Counted from the first letter of the stretch, positions 23,409 through 35,639 are shown. The stretch is DNA of 64,000 nt from Eulemur rufifrons (GCF_041146395.1 NC_090984.1:79743114-79807113); one strand, 5' to 3'. A program made the numbers and translations. The notes: generated by a model from the letters alone, not told the origin.

Positions 23409-25836
23409 TTATTTATTTTATGGTGTTTTAAAAATTAATTCTTATTATTTTATAATGTCATATGATTTTAAGTTTGCAATATTTTTTCTAGTACTTATTC
23501 AAAGTGTATATAGTATTATGTTTTTCTTTTATTCTTTATTCTTTTAAAAATTATTCAAAAAAACATTTTAAATCTTAATTTTTAGTTTATTTTTGTGATA
23601 TTTTAGTCCATTTAAAAAACTTTTATTTCATTTCTTCTGTAGTACTTGTATTCATTTCCTTTATTTCCAGTAAAAATCCTTATGAATTATTTTCGTTTCA
23701 GACTTAATTTTTCTTTTTATGGTACCATTTTATTTTTTTAATTCTTTATTTTTAGTTTTTAATTCTTGTTCATTGATTTTGTTTCTGTTTGTATTTTATT
23801 TTACAATATTTATTTTCAATATAAATAATGAAGAATATAAATATAAAAACTTAATAATGTTTCTTATTAAAATGTATACACATCTTGACTGTAGAGATTT
23901 AAAACAATAGGTTAGGTATGGTTTACTTTAAATGCCTACACTCCCCACCTGATCTGTACACTCTATGTCCAGGGCCCTGCAATAAACTGCCTATGCAAAC
24001 AAACAAATGAAACAAAGTAATATTTCCATGGGTTACATAGAAAACTTGCTAGTTACTTTGTGATCTTTCCAGAAGATTCATAATACCTTCAGCATAGATA
24101 GTACATTAAATGGCCAGAGTGTTACGTATTGACATCATGCGCCATCTAAAATCTTTATTAGTAGCTCTGTGCTCTGGAATCCATCTGACATATAAAGGCC
24201 ATAGGTTTTGAGCAAGCTATAAACATGCTCCTTCATTATAGAGCATATTTAGAATCCAGATAAAGATGGGACAGCTGTGCTTTCCAGATGATTCCCATAA
24301 TCACTGGTCTCATTAGAATTCCACAACTAATAGAAAAGGAGTTTCCACTTCTCCACACCATAGGCCCATAGCTATGAGAGAAATCCCAAAATCATGGCTA
24401 ATAGCAGAATCTAGGCTTCTGCTCCATGAGGAAATGGAAAATGTCCTAATACCTCATAACCATTCTGATGAGATTTTCCTTCTAGCCTTTAATTGTGAAA
24501 TTTCTCAGAGCCACCTTTTAGCTGAGGGTCTGGCTTTTCAGACATTTCCTCTTCAATTCTTCTTACCACCTTTACTGTGATCTCTGGCAATCTGAGAGAG
24601 AGAGCACAGGTACGCTGTCTTGCTTATACAGTAATTCAGTTCCCTTTTATGTTGACTATAAAATTCTGTCTTAGTATTTATGAGGTGATATGACATAACT
24701 CAATTCATATGATTCATCCTATTTAAAATAATTTTTTTTTCCTTAACTTCCAAATAGTTTGCTTTTTGTATTTTGGTGAAGTATTTATTTTCAGTTTGGA
24801 AGCACCTGGTATAAGTTTAGTCATTTATTTTCTCTCTATTTTAAAGTATTTATAATCAAAATAAACAGAATAAAATAAGAAATTAATCATAATGTCCTCA
24901 GAGTAGAGAAGAATTTCCTAAACAAAACTGAAAAATACAAGTTTTGCACGAAAAGATTGTTATATTTGATTTCACAAACATTGTATAATAACACACATGA
25001 GAAATAAAGTTAAAAGACAAGCAATGATTGGTACAAACTTTTTGGAAAACTAGTTGACTGTATATACTAAAGCTGAACATATACATTCCCCATGCTCAGC
25101 AACTCATAAAAAAAAAAAAAAAAAGAATCTTTGCAATGAGACTAAAAATTGAAAAACACAGAGAAGAAAAAAATTAAAAATGCACAAACCAAATACTGTA
25201 CATTGTGATGGTATGGTAAAGAATTGGTATATACCATTTCAGATTATTTTTCATATAAATAAACATCACTTTAGAGACAGTAGTTCATTAATCTAAAAAT
25301 TTCATGTGTGCCATAGGTTTTATATATGATATGCAAGGCTAACATTCTTATATTGGAAATTTTTTATGATATCTTTTTCTTGAGGTTTCTGCTGGTCATG
25401 TTGGAATGGCTGCTTTTACTGTGAATGCTTATATTCTAACCACTGGGTATTTAAATTCTCTTAAAAAATATCCAATACTTTTTCTATTATTAAAAATGTA
25501 TTCCATTATTTCTACTATTCATACAATCAATATTTTAGTTTATAACTTGCCTTGAGAGTTACAATGAGGGAAATCACAGGTGACTATACATTATGATTTA
25601 CTTCAAACTTAAATATGACATACAGCTAGCCTTGGTTAATGCTTCTGTAGACATTTGTGGATTCTTGGAAGGAAATCAGTCATTCTACACCTTTTGATGC
25701 CCACCAAACAGTATCTAGTACAAAGATCACAAATATCTGACCTGGCCTGATTTTCTAAAAGAAATTGAATCTACTTCCAACATTTAAAACTTGGGAGATT
25801 TAACATGAAAATCTGGATTTCTGTTTTTTTTCCTGC
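23409..25836. other. Non-coding, T-rich then unremarkable
   Basis: A strongly T-rich segment (23410-23880) might be an extremely old minus-strand LINE but has no landmark I can name. 24100-24600 is slightly GC-richer and unassigned. It could be an LTR, but no ends were found. An A run of 17 lies at 25108-25124. Confidence 0.3.
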
Positions 25837-25879
25837 AAAATTTAGAGTTCTCAGAAAAAAAAAAAATTTAGAGTTCTCA
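25837..25879. repeat. 17-bp direct repeat around a short A run (apparent tail-only retroinsertion)
   Basis: The 17-mer AAAATTTAGAGTTCTCA occurs at 25837-25853 and again, identically, at 25863-25879. Only nine bases, GAAAAAAAA, separate the copies. The length of the repeat, the A-rich joint and the A-rich start of the repeat fit a target-site duplication flanking an insertion consisting of little but a poly(A) tail. A simple local tandem duplication is the alternative. Confidence 0.6.
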
Positions 25880-26249
25880 CCATACTAGCTACATTTAATC
25901 ATCAGCGTGACGACCACATTACAGTGAGTATGAGCTCTTCAGGTCACCACAGTGAACTACTTCCTGATAAAGATTCAGGCCATTACTACTCTCTATTGAG
26001 GATACAGACTCATGTGACTTCATGTTTTTGGGTAATCACTTGACCCCTGTATGTATTGAAAGTGGGGATCCCAGTTTTATTGCTTTTTCCTGTCTTTCAC
26101 CATCAACATCCTTCCTGCGAGGCAATCACTTTGATGCCCTGAGGTTTGCTCCATCTTGTCATAACCTGGTTAAACATGCTGCTTACTCTAAGATGATCTT
26201 TATGTCAGGGTTGCAAATACATTTGTAACAAATATGATTTCCTTTGTAA

Positions 26250-26640
26250 AGATACAGGGATATCCTTTATTTTCCAATTAGAAGCAACTAATGAAGTATG
26301 GTTGTGATTATCATAGAATGTATACCTGAAATGCATACATTCATTGGTTGTATTAAATTATACTCCTCCTGTGGTAGTAAGGTAATAGTGAAAGCCTTGC
26401 TTGGGTTCATGCTCACCAATGTTCCATCAAATACAAAAAGCAAAGGCAAACCTCAGGGATCGCTATGTACACTGCTTAACCTTGGGGATGCTTTTGTGAT
26501 AATAAACAGCAGGCGCTAATGAGAAACGGCAGCTTTCCACCTGCGTGAGGATCAGCCTGGCCATCAGGGCCCACAACTGTTAAAATAGAGCCAGGCCGCA
26601 AAGAGTTGAATTGATTCCAGAAAAAGTCTGGGGGAATTAA
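26250..26640. promoter_or_regulatory. Candidate conserved regulatory element with retained CpGs
   Basis: A repeat-free block, GC-richer than its surroundings. It keeps CpGs in 'cagcaggcgctaatgagaaa' (26509), 'cggcagctttccacctgcgt' (26527), and 'gccaggccgcaaagag' (26591). It carries E-box-like CAGCTT/CACCTG, a TAATGAG homeodomain-type core and an AACTGTTA MYB-type site. A 73-codon ORF at 26298 lacks coding character to my eye. This is the most enhancer-like stretch in the first half. Conservation is inferred, not measured. Confidence 0.33.
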
Positions 26641-26741
26641 TATTTTAGGAATGGCTAGAATGAGAAAAATATACTATGTAGGAAAGAGTAATTTTTATAA
26701 AGTATTTTAAGAAATAAAATGCTAGGTAAAATGTAGAATAG

Positions 26742-26905
26742 TGTAAATAGTAGTGACTTTGGACAGGGAAATGTGGGTTTAAATCCTTATGCTTTTGATA
26801 TTTAGCTATTTAGTGAGTGACTACTAGCCTGCCAAAATTAGTTAATGTCTTTGACCTGTAGTTTCCTCATCTTTATAGTTACGACTATATCTGCTTAGAG
26901 AAAAA
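26742..26905 (+). mobile_element. MIR SINE, partial
   Basis: 'aaatgtgggtttaaatcctt' and 'tgacctgtagtttcctcatc' correspond to the MIR core in sense orientation. The 3' end is missing. Confidence 0.75.
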
Positions 26906-27999
26906 ATTTTTGAGACCTTTACTCATGTATGTATTTGTATATTCACATATATATTATATATAAGGCATACAATTAATAGCATCAGGTGTTGTGCTGCAAC
27001 ATAGTGTTGAGCACATGAAGTCTTCATGAAGAAAACATTCATTATTATTCCATTAAAATAAAGTTCAAAACCAGCCAAAACTAATCTATAGTGTTAGAAG
27101 TTAGCAGAGTATTTTCCTTTGGGGAGCAGAGTAGGAATAATATGTGAAAAGTTATTCGAAAGGAGCAATTAATCTGTTGGTAATTGTCTATATCTTTATC
27201 CATGTGGTAGTGTATAAGTCATGACATGGGTAATACAGATAAAATCAACAACGGTGTGTCACTTTGGAGAGCCTTCTAAATTGAAAAGGTAAAGTTTTGT
27301 TTTACAATCTTTGCCCCATCTTCTCAGGAAGAGTTGGCATGTCATGAAGTCATGGAATACCAAGTAGTTGTATATGCCTAAAGTGAAGTGGGGTGGGGGT
27401 GGTGGAAGTTGGGGGATGAGTGGAAGGAGCAGTAGAAAGATCTGAGAGCTGCAGCCAGACATCAGATTAAGGCACCAGGTCATGCCATATGTTATGAGAA
27501 ATGTTTAGAAACTTACAATTTATCCAAAAAGTCATGAAGAGCAATGGAAATATTTTAAATGTGACATTATCAGTAATGTAATTTAAAAAGATCACTAGCC
27601 AGACTGTCCAATATAGTTTAGGTTATACTTGAAAACAGGATATGCAGTGTGCCATGGTAGAAAGCCAGATAAATAGACTGTCAGCAGCAGTGGAAACAAA
27701 GGGAGAAATGGTGAAGATTTTAAAAATAGTAAACAATTTAAATTACTGGACTTGATGATTAAATATAGGAAGGCAAGACATAGGAGAAGTGAGATCAGAT
27801 TTACAGGTTTCTGGGTTTTGCAGGATGAATGGTTTTGCGATTCACTGAGATAGAAAACACAAAAGGAGTAAGAGAAAGGCCTAAGAAATATAGAACGTTT
27901 TCCTTAATTACTTAACAAACTAGTAATTCTATTAATAGTTTGATGTTTTACTTACATTATTCACTGAAATGATGTTCTGATGTTTGTTTCACTGGTCTG
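26906..27999. other. Non-coding, nothing recognised
   Basis: No gene or confident repeat. A G-rich run (27385-27425, 'ggggtgggggtggtggaagt') could form G-rich secondary structure. A 74-codon minus-strand ORF here is a chance product of it. Confidence 0.35.
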
Positions 28000-28300
28000 A
28001 TAGAGCCAATCAATTTAGATCTGCAAAGGACTAGTGATGTTGTCTTCATGCCTTATGGAAATCTCCATGAATGGTAAGAGCCTCTTAGGAAAACTGAGCA
28101 GTTTAAACTAAATACACTAATTTCACAGCTGATGACTTGAATAATCTACACAGGCTCTGTATGACAGCCTCTTGTTTGACATTTCAAGGGGATTCTATAA
28201 CCCAATATAAATTTTCTAGAGGCAAGCTGTCAATCGTTCAGTTTTGCTTGGCTCTAATGTAGAAGGACTCTGATAACCAGAAACACAGGACTGAAATGAT
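28000..28300. promoter_or_regulatory. Candidate conserved non-coding stretch
   Basis: Repeat-free sequence with 'gagccaatcaatttagatct' (CCAAT-like and TCAATTTA), 'cacagctgatgacttgaata' (E-box CAGCTG beside a TGATGAC site) and 'agctgtcaatcgttcagttt'. No transposon marks. Weak evidence. Confidence 0.2.
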
Positions 28301-28629
28301 GCATGAAACAAAATGTCTAAAATATATTGAAAAGTGAAAAGGAGGATGAGATTGGATGTGTGCCCTAGTTACCAATCTGTTTCCCTTCCTAAAGAACCTC
28401 AGCCAATGTTTCTTCCAGTATAGCCATGTTCACACTGGCATACCCAATACAAAAGCAATTTTGGTTGTTCTCTGTTGATGAAAAAAAGAAATAGTGCTCT
28501 CTTACTTAATTCCTATCTTCCCATTGTATCTTGCTTTACACGTACCATGCATACATCCAGATAAGGGGCCTTTATTACTGTGAATGGCTGCAAAGGAAGC
28601 GTGAGAACACCAGATAGAGACAATGCATG

Positions 28630-28800
28630 AGGATGGAAAGAACATGGAATTCAACACTAGGCATATCTGGTTTCAGGTCTAAGCTGCGGTATTTTGTGGC
28701 TGTGTGATGATGATCATATATCAACCATAGTTTCCTCATGTGTAAAATGGAACTAATATTAAATAACTCAAAATTAGTGGGCTGGTGTAGTTAAATACAT
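28630..28800 (+). mobile_element. MIR SINE, partial
   Basis: 'tttgtggctgtgtgatgatg' followed by 'agtttcctcatgtgtaaaat' is the MIR core in sense orientation. Confidence 0.8.
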
Positions 28801-29629
28801 ATCTTACATTTAATGGTATTAGAATCAAAATCTCAACAGAACATTTATAAAATTATTGGTCTACCACAAATACTCTTTAAGTTAATGTTAGTAATGTTTT
28901 GAGAACTTTATTGTTCCCAAATTGTCAATACCATTAAGTATTTGCACTCAATTTTACAATTTTCATATAAAGGGTAACTTTATTAGTTTAGTATGTCTTA
29001 CTTTAAACATCATATTTGGAATAATCTCAGAGTTAAAAACTTAAAGGGAAATTGTTAAAGAAAGTATTAGTAAAGATTATTTAGGACCAAAAATCACTCT
29101 AGGTCTGAAATATACAATAATTAAAATTATTTTAACTTTAACTTTAAGAGCAATTATCTAGGTTTAATATACAAGTAAGCCTTGATGTATCCTCTGCTTA
29201 GAAGAATTGAATAAGTAGAAAATTACTTACAATTATAGAATATTACATTACATATATTCAAGTTTCTTCTACTAATCTCTGTTGAGTATCATGCAATCTC
29301 TACTATACATCTTCTAATAGAAAACTGTCTTAAATTTTTGTATATTTATCTATCTGTGTATATGTTCATTTCTGAATGAGGGAAAACATTATCTTTGTCC
29401 CCTAAAATACAATATGTATGCATTTCCATTTGAAAACTTCCAAAATTAGAAACAAACACTAGTGATATGCCTTAAGTTTGAAGTGTTTCATGCTGTTAGA
29501 ATAAATTGCTTTTGAACATTATTATTTTGATACTATCATGATTTGTTTTTCAGTACTGCTACCCAATAAATAGGTATTAAAGAGAGAAAAAAATAGGAGA
29601 AAAAAGCAAAAAAAAATCACAAAAACGTC
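28801..29629. other. Non-coding, nothing recognised
   Basis: AT-rich sequence with no gene or repeat that I can name. Confidence 0.35.
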
Positions 29630-29790
29630 TAGAAATTTGAAGTAAATAAGCCTCCAGGACCAGATGGAATTTTCCCAAGAGTTTTGAAAGAACTCAAGGG
29701 TGAAATTGTTAGCCAAAGTGCATTACCTGTTGGAACAAAAACTGCAGAGTGAGGGTACAAAAGCCTGCCAATGTGACTGACATCCAGAAG
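29630..29790 (+). mobile_element. Ancient CR1/L3-type LINE fragment (RT domain)
   Basis: Translation from 29648 gives KPPGPDGIFPRVLKELKGEI before a stop. GPDGI-x-PRVLKEL is the diagnostic start of the reverse transcriptase in CR1/L3-clade non-LTR retrotransposons and differs from the L1 equivalent (GPDGFTAEFY). The following 'acaaaagcctgccaatgtga' also fits the element I remember. About 160 bases survive. These LINEs died before or early in placental evolution. Confidence 0.72.
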
Positions 29791-31200
29791 ACATTCTGCA
29801 AACACAATTGCTCAGATTTGATTCTTTGGTGCCCAAGTTGGTGTAATATATAAAAAAGAGTTTTATTATGAAAAAACAACCTTATATCTATTAACAGAAA
29901 TATATCCTACTAAATTTTTATTTATAAATTAATTTATATAGAATTTCAAAGAGTCTTTTTGACATGCCCTTTTTCCAGAGATTATGAACTATTTTTCTAT
30001 ATAGAAGGATTATCTTCATCATGTGTACTCTTTAGAGTGGAATTATAAATGAGTTCATATAACTAGATGTCAATGTCAACAGTGATGCTTCACTAGAAAC
30101 ATGTTGTCTTGAGTCTTATTTATATTTTTAAATATTATTAGGAAAATAGAGTACAAATAATAAAAATCCCAGATATAAAATAATTTGAAAGTATGGAAGG
30201 TTGGATGACACATTTAAGGTCAGAGAAGTCATTGTCAGATGGGGTTACCCATTCACACACATACAGACACACACACAAAAGTACACAGTACAGACTAGTA
30301 GAACTAAAATCTCATGCTGAAATAAGCATTTTTAGAAAAATAAAGCTAAGCAGATGACAGATTTAATAGCATCATTATCCAAAGTGCTACTGAAGGCTGG
30401 AAATAGAGACTTAAACACATATGAAATTAATTTATGAATTAGCCAGTTTTTAACATGAAGTTGGGGATGTCCCCAAATTCTTAAACCTTATAAATTTCCT
30501 GGGCTGGATGAATTATTGATTAGAAACAGGATATCATTAACTTATTTATTTGCTCATACAGACAGTTTTATCTAATAGCTAATTTTGTCACTTTGTCATA
30601 AATATGTGCAAAGGAACTCAATCTTAAAGGTTTTGGATAATGAGTTTCTAAATAGTAGTTATTTAGCATGTTAGTCACTGAAGATAGAAAACAAATAAGA
30701 GACAGCTTGTGTTTTTGAGGTTCACACAGTTAGGCATTAAATAAAGCAACACCCAGGTATATATTACATCTCTCGCTTTAACATGGCTTCAGTCATGATA
30801 CTAAATGTGAGAGCCTCAAAGATGCCTTTTCCCTAGTGTTCTCTGGACGATTAAGACCGCTCCGAGGTACTAGCAATCTGGATCAACTCTAGGAAAAGTT
30901 CTCGGACTGATTCTATCTAGGGGGTCATCCAATTCTTGACCCCACAGTTTGATATAAAGGAAAAACAGCAGCAGAGAGGGGGGAAAGCAATTACCTTTTG
31001 TTGATATAAGTGATAAGAGAATGGCATATTGAGCTACACTCTTGTATCCCCTCTTACAAACAGAATGCTCTTATAGCCTCAAATATGGAAACATCTTTCA
31101 GGGAAAAGGGAATTTTCATTCCCCAAAAGGGAATGTGCATTCACATTTATTTTGGGGTAAACCTGAAATGAATAGCAACAGTGAAATGTAGCCAGAATGG
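29791..31200. other. Non-coding; unassigned block at 30720-30960
   Basis: No gene. A short CA-rich stretch occurs at 30254-30278. The segment about 30720-30960 is GC-richer, with CpGs ('gaccgctccgaggtactagc'). It could be a decayed LTR or a regulatory stretch, and I cannot decide. Confidence 0.3.

Positions 31201-31234
<34 letters not shown>
31201..31234. repeat. Poly(A) run, 34 bases
   Basis: An uninterrupted run of 34 A, the longest pure homopolymer in the window. Such a run usually marks a recent retroposon tail. I see no Alu, L1 or known gene body upstream and no flanking direct repeat, so its source is unknown. Confidence 0.95.
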
Positions 31235-31237
<3 letters not shown>

Positions 31238-31314
31238 TCATTAGGAGGTAATATGGAAAATGGGAAAAGAAGAAAAATGGAGAGTGAAGCTATTTCATTT
31301 CTTTGAATTTTCTT

Positions 31315-32060
31315 GAGAGAAGCTAAATTTTAGCAAGTTGGTTTGTTTTCAAAACATCTGTCCAAAGTTGTTCTCCTGTGATTCTTACAATTGTTTTGGT
31401 AGTTAGCACTGTTTCTGGGTTTGCATATATGGAACCGGTTATTTGTCACAGTGCGAGTGGGGTACATTTAAATTTCTTCTTGGCTGTTGAGGAAAAACTG
31501 TGCTGCTTTATGACAGTACAGAAAGGGGTCAAAGAGATCCAAATATTAGAATCATTTCCAAACACATAGTGCTTGCTATTTCTTAAGTAGCAGAGTGACA
31601 TTTATTTTAATGCTATTTAAATGCATCTAGATTCTACCACACTGCTTCACATGCATGTATTCATGAGAAAGTCTACATTTGGTGCATAATGCATGGAATT
31701 TTGAGCTAATTATGTCCTATTTTTACATAGTTATTAAATATAAAAATATGTTTTCATTATCAGCTGGCATTTAATTAATGTAAAGTATCCATCTGATTAA
31801 ATCTCAATTAGATGCCTATTCAAAACAGTGACATTTCACGTGTTATTGGACAACCTTACTGCCCACACAGATGGCATGCAATAAAAACATTAGCCAAATA
31901 TTATACCATGACTGGTTGAACAAACTAAAGCACATCCATCTTAATAAAATACGTTATAGATCAGACCTCTGCAGTACATCCAACAATGAAATTATTACCA
32001 TAACAGATTGGTGCTCACTCTGACATATGCTACCAATCAAACATATTTTGCATTTGTGTG
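31315..32060. promoter_or_regulatory. Candidate conserved non-coding element cluster
   Basis: Over 700 bases without repeats. It is dense in homeodomain-, E-box- and CCAAT-like sites: 'cattatcagctggcatttaa' then 'ttaatg' (31756-31781), 'ggggtcaaagagatccaaat' (31526), 'cttcacatgcatgtattcat' (31645), and 'ctaccaatcaaacatatttt' (32029). An ORF of 63 codons at 31378 (start ATT-rich context, no domain) is probably spurious. The texture resembles developmental enhancers in gene deserts. This is inference only. Confidence 0.33.
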
Positions 32061-33719
32061 TGTAACAAGCAGATACAGATGTGTAATAGTCTGTCTTTGA
32101 TCTTGAGCACATTTTATTTACTATTAAGTAACAAACACAAAAACCAATGGATTATGGAGTTAAGAAATTGAGCATACCTGATGACCACTTGGGATATTTA
32201 TCAGAAGTATGCTCTTAGCATTATTTAAAATGGTTTATTAATTACCATTTTGATATTCAGTAACAGAAAGATATCTATTTATTTTTTCTTTACTAGTACA
32301 ATATTTGGACAAAAATATTCCTAAAACAGAACACAATTCTTAATGATAGTCATAATATACATTCATTATTAGTGTGATTCTTAGAGTTTTTAATCTGGAT
32401 TATGTCTAGATTATAACCTATATTTTACCTAGATTACATAATTAAATACAACAAGCTGAAAAAATGTCAGTGGTACCATCCATATATTTCTGATGAAGAA
32501 ACATCAACATAAAAAGATGAATTAAACTTCCTTAAAGTTACACTAAAATAAGTTTGTCATACTGGTGGGATTCAGATTTAGGCAGCCTCAAAAACCCATA
32601 ATTTAAGAAATCTGCTATGCTTTCTTTTTGAATATACTCACTCAAAGCCATGACAACAGTGTTGTTCATTGACCCTATAGCATCACTCTCGAGAGAACTG
32701 CTTTATAGAATAAACTGTAAGGTCATTAAGTAAAGAGATAATTCTTATTGATTACTATAATCAAGATACCTAGTATACTGTCTAAAATAAGAATAGACAT
32801 TCAATATGCTTAAATTATTAAATAATTAAACGAATGAGCTATTGATGGTTGAATAGCAGACCCAGGTGGTATCCTGGGGAATGGGGACCTTTTGAGACAT
32901 CCTTGTTGGTCATATTCTCATACAAATGTGTTGATTTTCTGGGTTGATACTTATAATTATAAGGGTCCTTAGAATTGCATGTATATTAATGCATGCACCT
33001 ATACATATATTTATACATACACATACATCTACATATTATGTAGATGAAAATATATTTTACATATTATTGCAATGATTAAAAATAAATAGAATTATACTAT
33101 CCACTACTTGCAATAGATTCTCTTTCTCCTGTTTCTTCAGTGAAAGGGAAAACTGTTTAGAATATAGTTTTAGAAACTGCGTGCACTTTGGTGAGTAAGT
33201 GCATGCAGTAATTGCTGACTTCTCACCTTATCTGCTACAGGAATCTCTCTCAGCCATTAGCTGGTATGACAGCTTTTGTTTCTCAATTTTCCTCTAATCA
33301 TGCAGCTCTATTTACCTTTCTTTCAGGATACCAAGGGTGAACTAGCTGACATTCATATAATCAGTGACTCGACAATGAAAAATTACATGGTACAGTGTGA
33401 GACCGTACTAGATAGCACCCTATGCATTATTCTTAGATACTAAAAAAAAATTCTCACAAACCTTAACAATTATTTCCACGTATCTTTAATTAGTTTAAAT
33501 ATAAGGGACATTCTGTCAGTATTTTTCAAAGCAATGGCTTGTGTACTCCACAGAAACACATTATTTACTGTAACATTTCTTTAAAATATGATTTGGGAAA
33601 GTTACAATTTTCCTAATTGTTTGTTGATCCTTCAGTGAATTGTTAATTCTAATGTCTAATACTTCCTTCATAAGCAGAAGCATTTCTTTGGTAAGTATTA
33701 GTCTATCTGATCCCATTTT
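32061..33719. other. Non-coding, nothing recognised
   Basis: AT-rich sequence. A loose TACA/CATA-rich run at 32990-33060 is the only simple-sequence feature. Confidence 0.35.
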
Positions 33720-33960
33720 CCTCCAACTCTTTCTTTTAATCCATTTTTCATATCACCTCTAGATTGATGTGGTTTATAAAATGTCTCATTATGTAGCTAG
33801 CTTCCCAAGCCCTCATTATTCTCATTGCTATCAGAGATAAACTTCAAGTCCCTTCTCACAGCAAGGAATAGACCTCAAAGTTTGCTTCCTTTCCCTCCAC
33901 TCTTCTTTGTTCTCTCTGGCTGTAATGTTCTTTCCTATTTAGGATTTGTCTCTGAGACAA
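33720..33960 (+). mobile_element. Possible L2 LINE fragment
   Basis: The pyrimidine-rich stretch with 'tcctttccctccactcttct' and 'ctctggctgtaatgttcttt' recalls the L2 3' region ('gcctggaatgctcttcc' in the consensus). Heavily diverged, so only a tentative call. Confidence 0.35.
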
Positions 33961-35425
33961 AATGACCAGTTCAATCAGCCTCAGAATCACTTGTGATTTG
34001 GAGGTTCACATGGGATAAAGTCATATTAGAGCAGTATTCAAAAAATAAACAAAAAATCACAAGCATATTTCTGAAACAAAGACACAAGGCTATCTTCAAG
34101 AGAAAAGCTGTGTTCAGAATCAGAAGACAGTTATGTACAGAGGTCTGTTGAGAAGGCAAATAGTAGTATAAGCAGTGATGTCAGCACATTGGAAATCTGA
34201 GAAACATAAGAACAAGGGCAAAGTACGAATCTGGTTGAGCAGTTTGAGCTTTTCACCAAACAGAGATATATTATCAGATATATTTTTATATAGTGCCCAC
34301 ACACTGGGTTTCAGTATGGGTGGGTTAGCACGGCCACTTAAACACTGAGTTGGAATGAGCTTAAGTTCACTAAGACTCTTCTTCACAAGGCTCTTCTAAA
34401 TGTGTTCTATGAAAGGCTGAAGCACATTTAAAAATCCTTAAAGAGTAAAATGCGAGCTCTCCTTGACCCTAATATTGAACTGACATCTGGGGTATAAAAA
34501 AGCAAGAATCAACCATATGGAACACTGCGGTTCTTTTTTAAACTTTAATCTTGATTTTCAAGGCAGAATTGTCAAAACAGGAAATCATGAAATCTGGGTT
34601 CAGAGGAGAATAGTGAAATACAGGCTGGGTATGCTTGAGGGTGAGTAGCTATAAGCTCTGAAGTTAGAACTGATAATACAGCAGGCCACTTGGAGTGTGC
34701 CAAAGTGGCACAGATGAATATTGGAAGGGATCCTCAGGAAAAGGTATTTCACAAAAAGCTCTGATAGAAGGCTTGCCCCCTAGAAACAGCCTTTTAAAAT
34801 TTTATAAGCCTGGAGTTTTGGGTTCTCAGAAAGTTTTTTGTTCTATTTGACATTTCAGAAATGAATGATTGCAGGGATCATAACTTCCATGGAAGTTGAA
34901 ATTTATGGTTAGACTTTTACAGGTAGACTTGATCATGGGGAGAGGATCAACATGATTATCCTATCAGGAGGAAACATATCACATAAGGATGTTGTTGAAA
35001 ATCTGAATAGCATCTTCCATCTAGATTGTGGTCTACAAGAAGCAAATGTTGGAAACAATTTCTAGAGAGACTTAAAAGGAACTAAAATGAGAACCATGTT
35101 CAATAATACAAAAATATTATAAAATTTCTTTTGGTATTTTAAATAGCATATTCTTAATTATGTTTTTAAGAATTTTTGTTTGGAAATGCCAAATAAAAAA
35201 TGTTAATTTTATGTCATTTTCTAAATAGAAAACCTCAAAGGAACTATAGAGTTTATTATAAATTATAGGAATTTTACAAATTCCTATGATTGGATATAAT
35301 CATTTGCAATGAATAGAGAATAGTGAATAGTGACAGTTTTGTTACTTCCTTCCCAACACTTAGGCATTTTATTTAATTTTCTTAAATTATTTCTTGGCTG
35401 GGTCCAACAATATATGTTCCATGTG
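33961..35425. other. Non-coding, nothing recognised
   Basis: Two minus-strand ORFs (62 and 88 codons near 33971-34386) have no recognisable domain. No repeat landmark found. Confidence 0.35.
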
Positions 35426-35426
35426 T

Positions 35427-35440
35427 ATCTATCTATCTAT

Positions 35441-35475
<35 letters not shown>
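35427..35475. repeat. (ATCT)n(AC)n microsatellite
   Basis: Three ATCT units followed by about 17 AC units, directly abutting an L1 3' end. Confidence 0.92.
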
Positions 35476-35477
<2 letters not shown>

Positions 35478-35608
35478 CTATTGGGTACAATGTACACTAT
35501 TCTGGTGATGAGTACACTAAAAGCCCTGACTTTAGCATTATACAATTCATCCACGTAACAAAAAAATACTTGTACCCCCTAAATCTACTGAAATAGTAAA
35601 AAAAAGAA
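35476..35608 (+). mobile_element. L1 3' terminus, strongly 5'-truncated
   Basis: 'cctattgggtacaatgtaca', 'gtgatgagtacactaaaagc', and 'acttgtaccccctaaatcta' then 'ctgaaatag' with an A-rich tail match the very 3' end of an L1. Only about 130 bases remain. It abuts the (AC)n tract, which may have been templated or seeded at the insertion. Confidence 0.85.
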
Positions 35609-35639
35609 GTTCCTTCAGGATGTTCTCCAATAAAATGCA

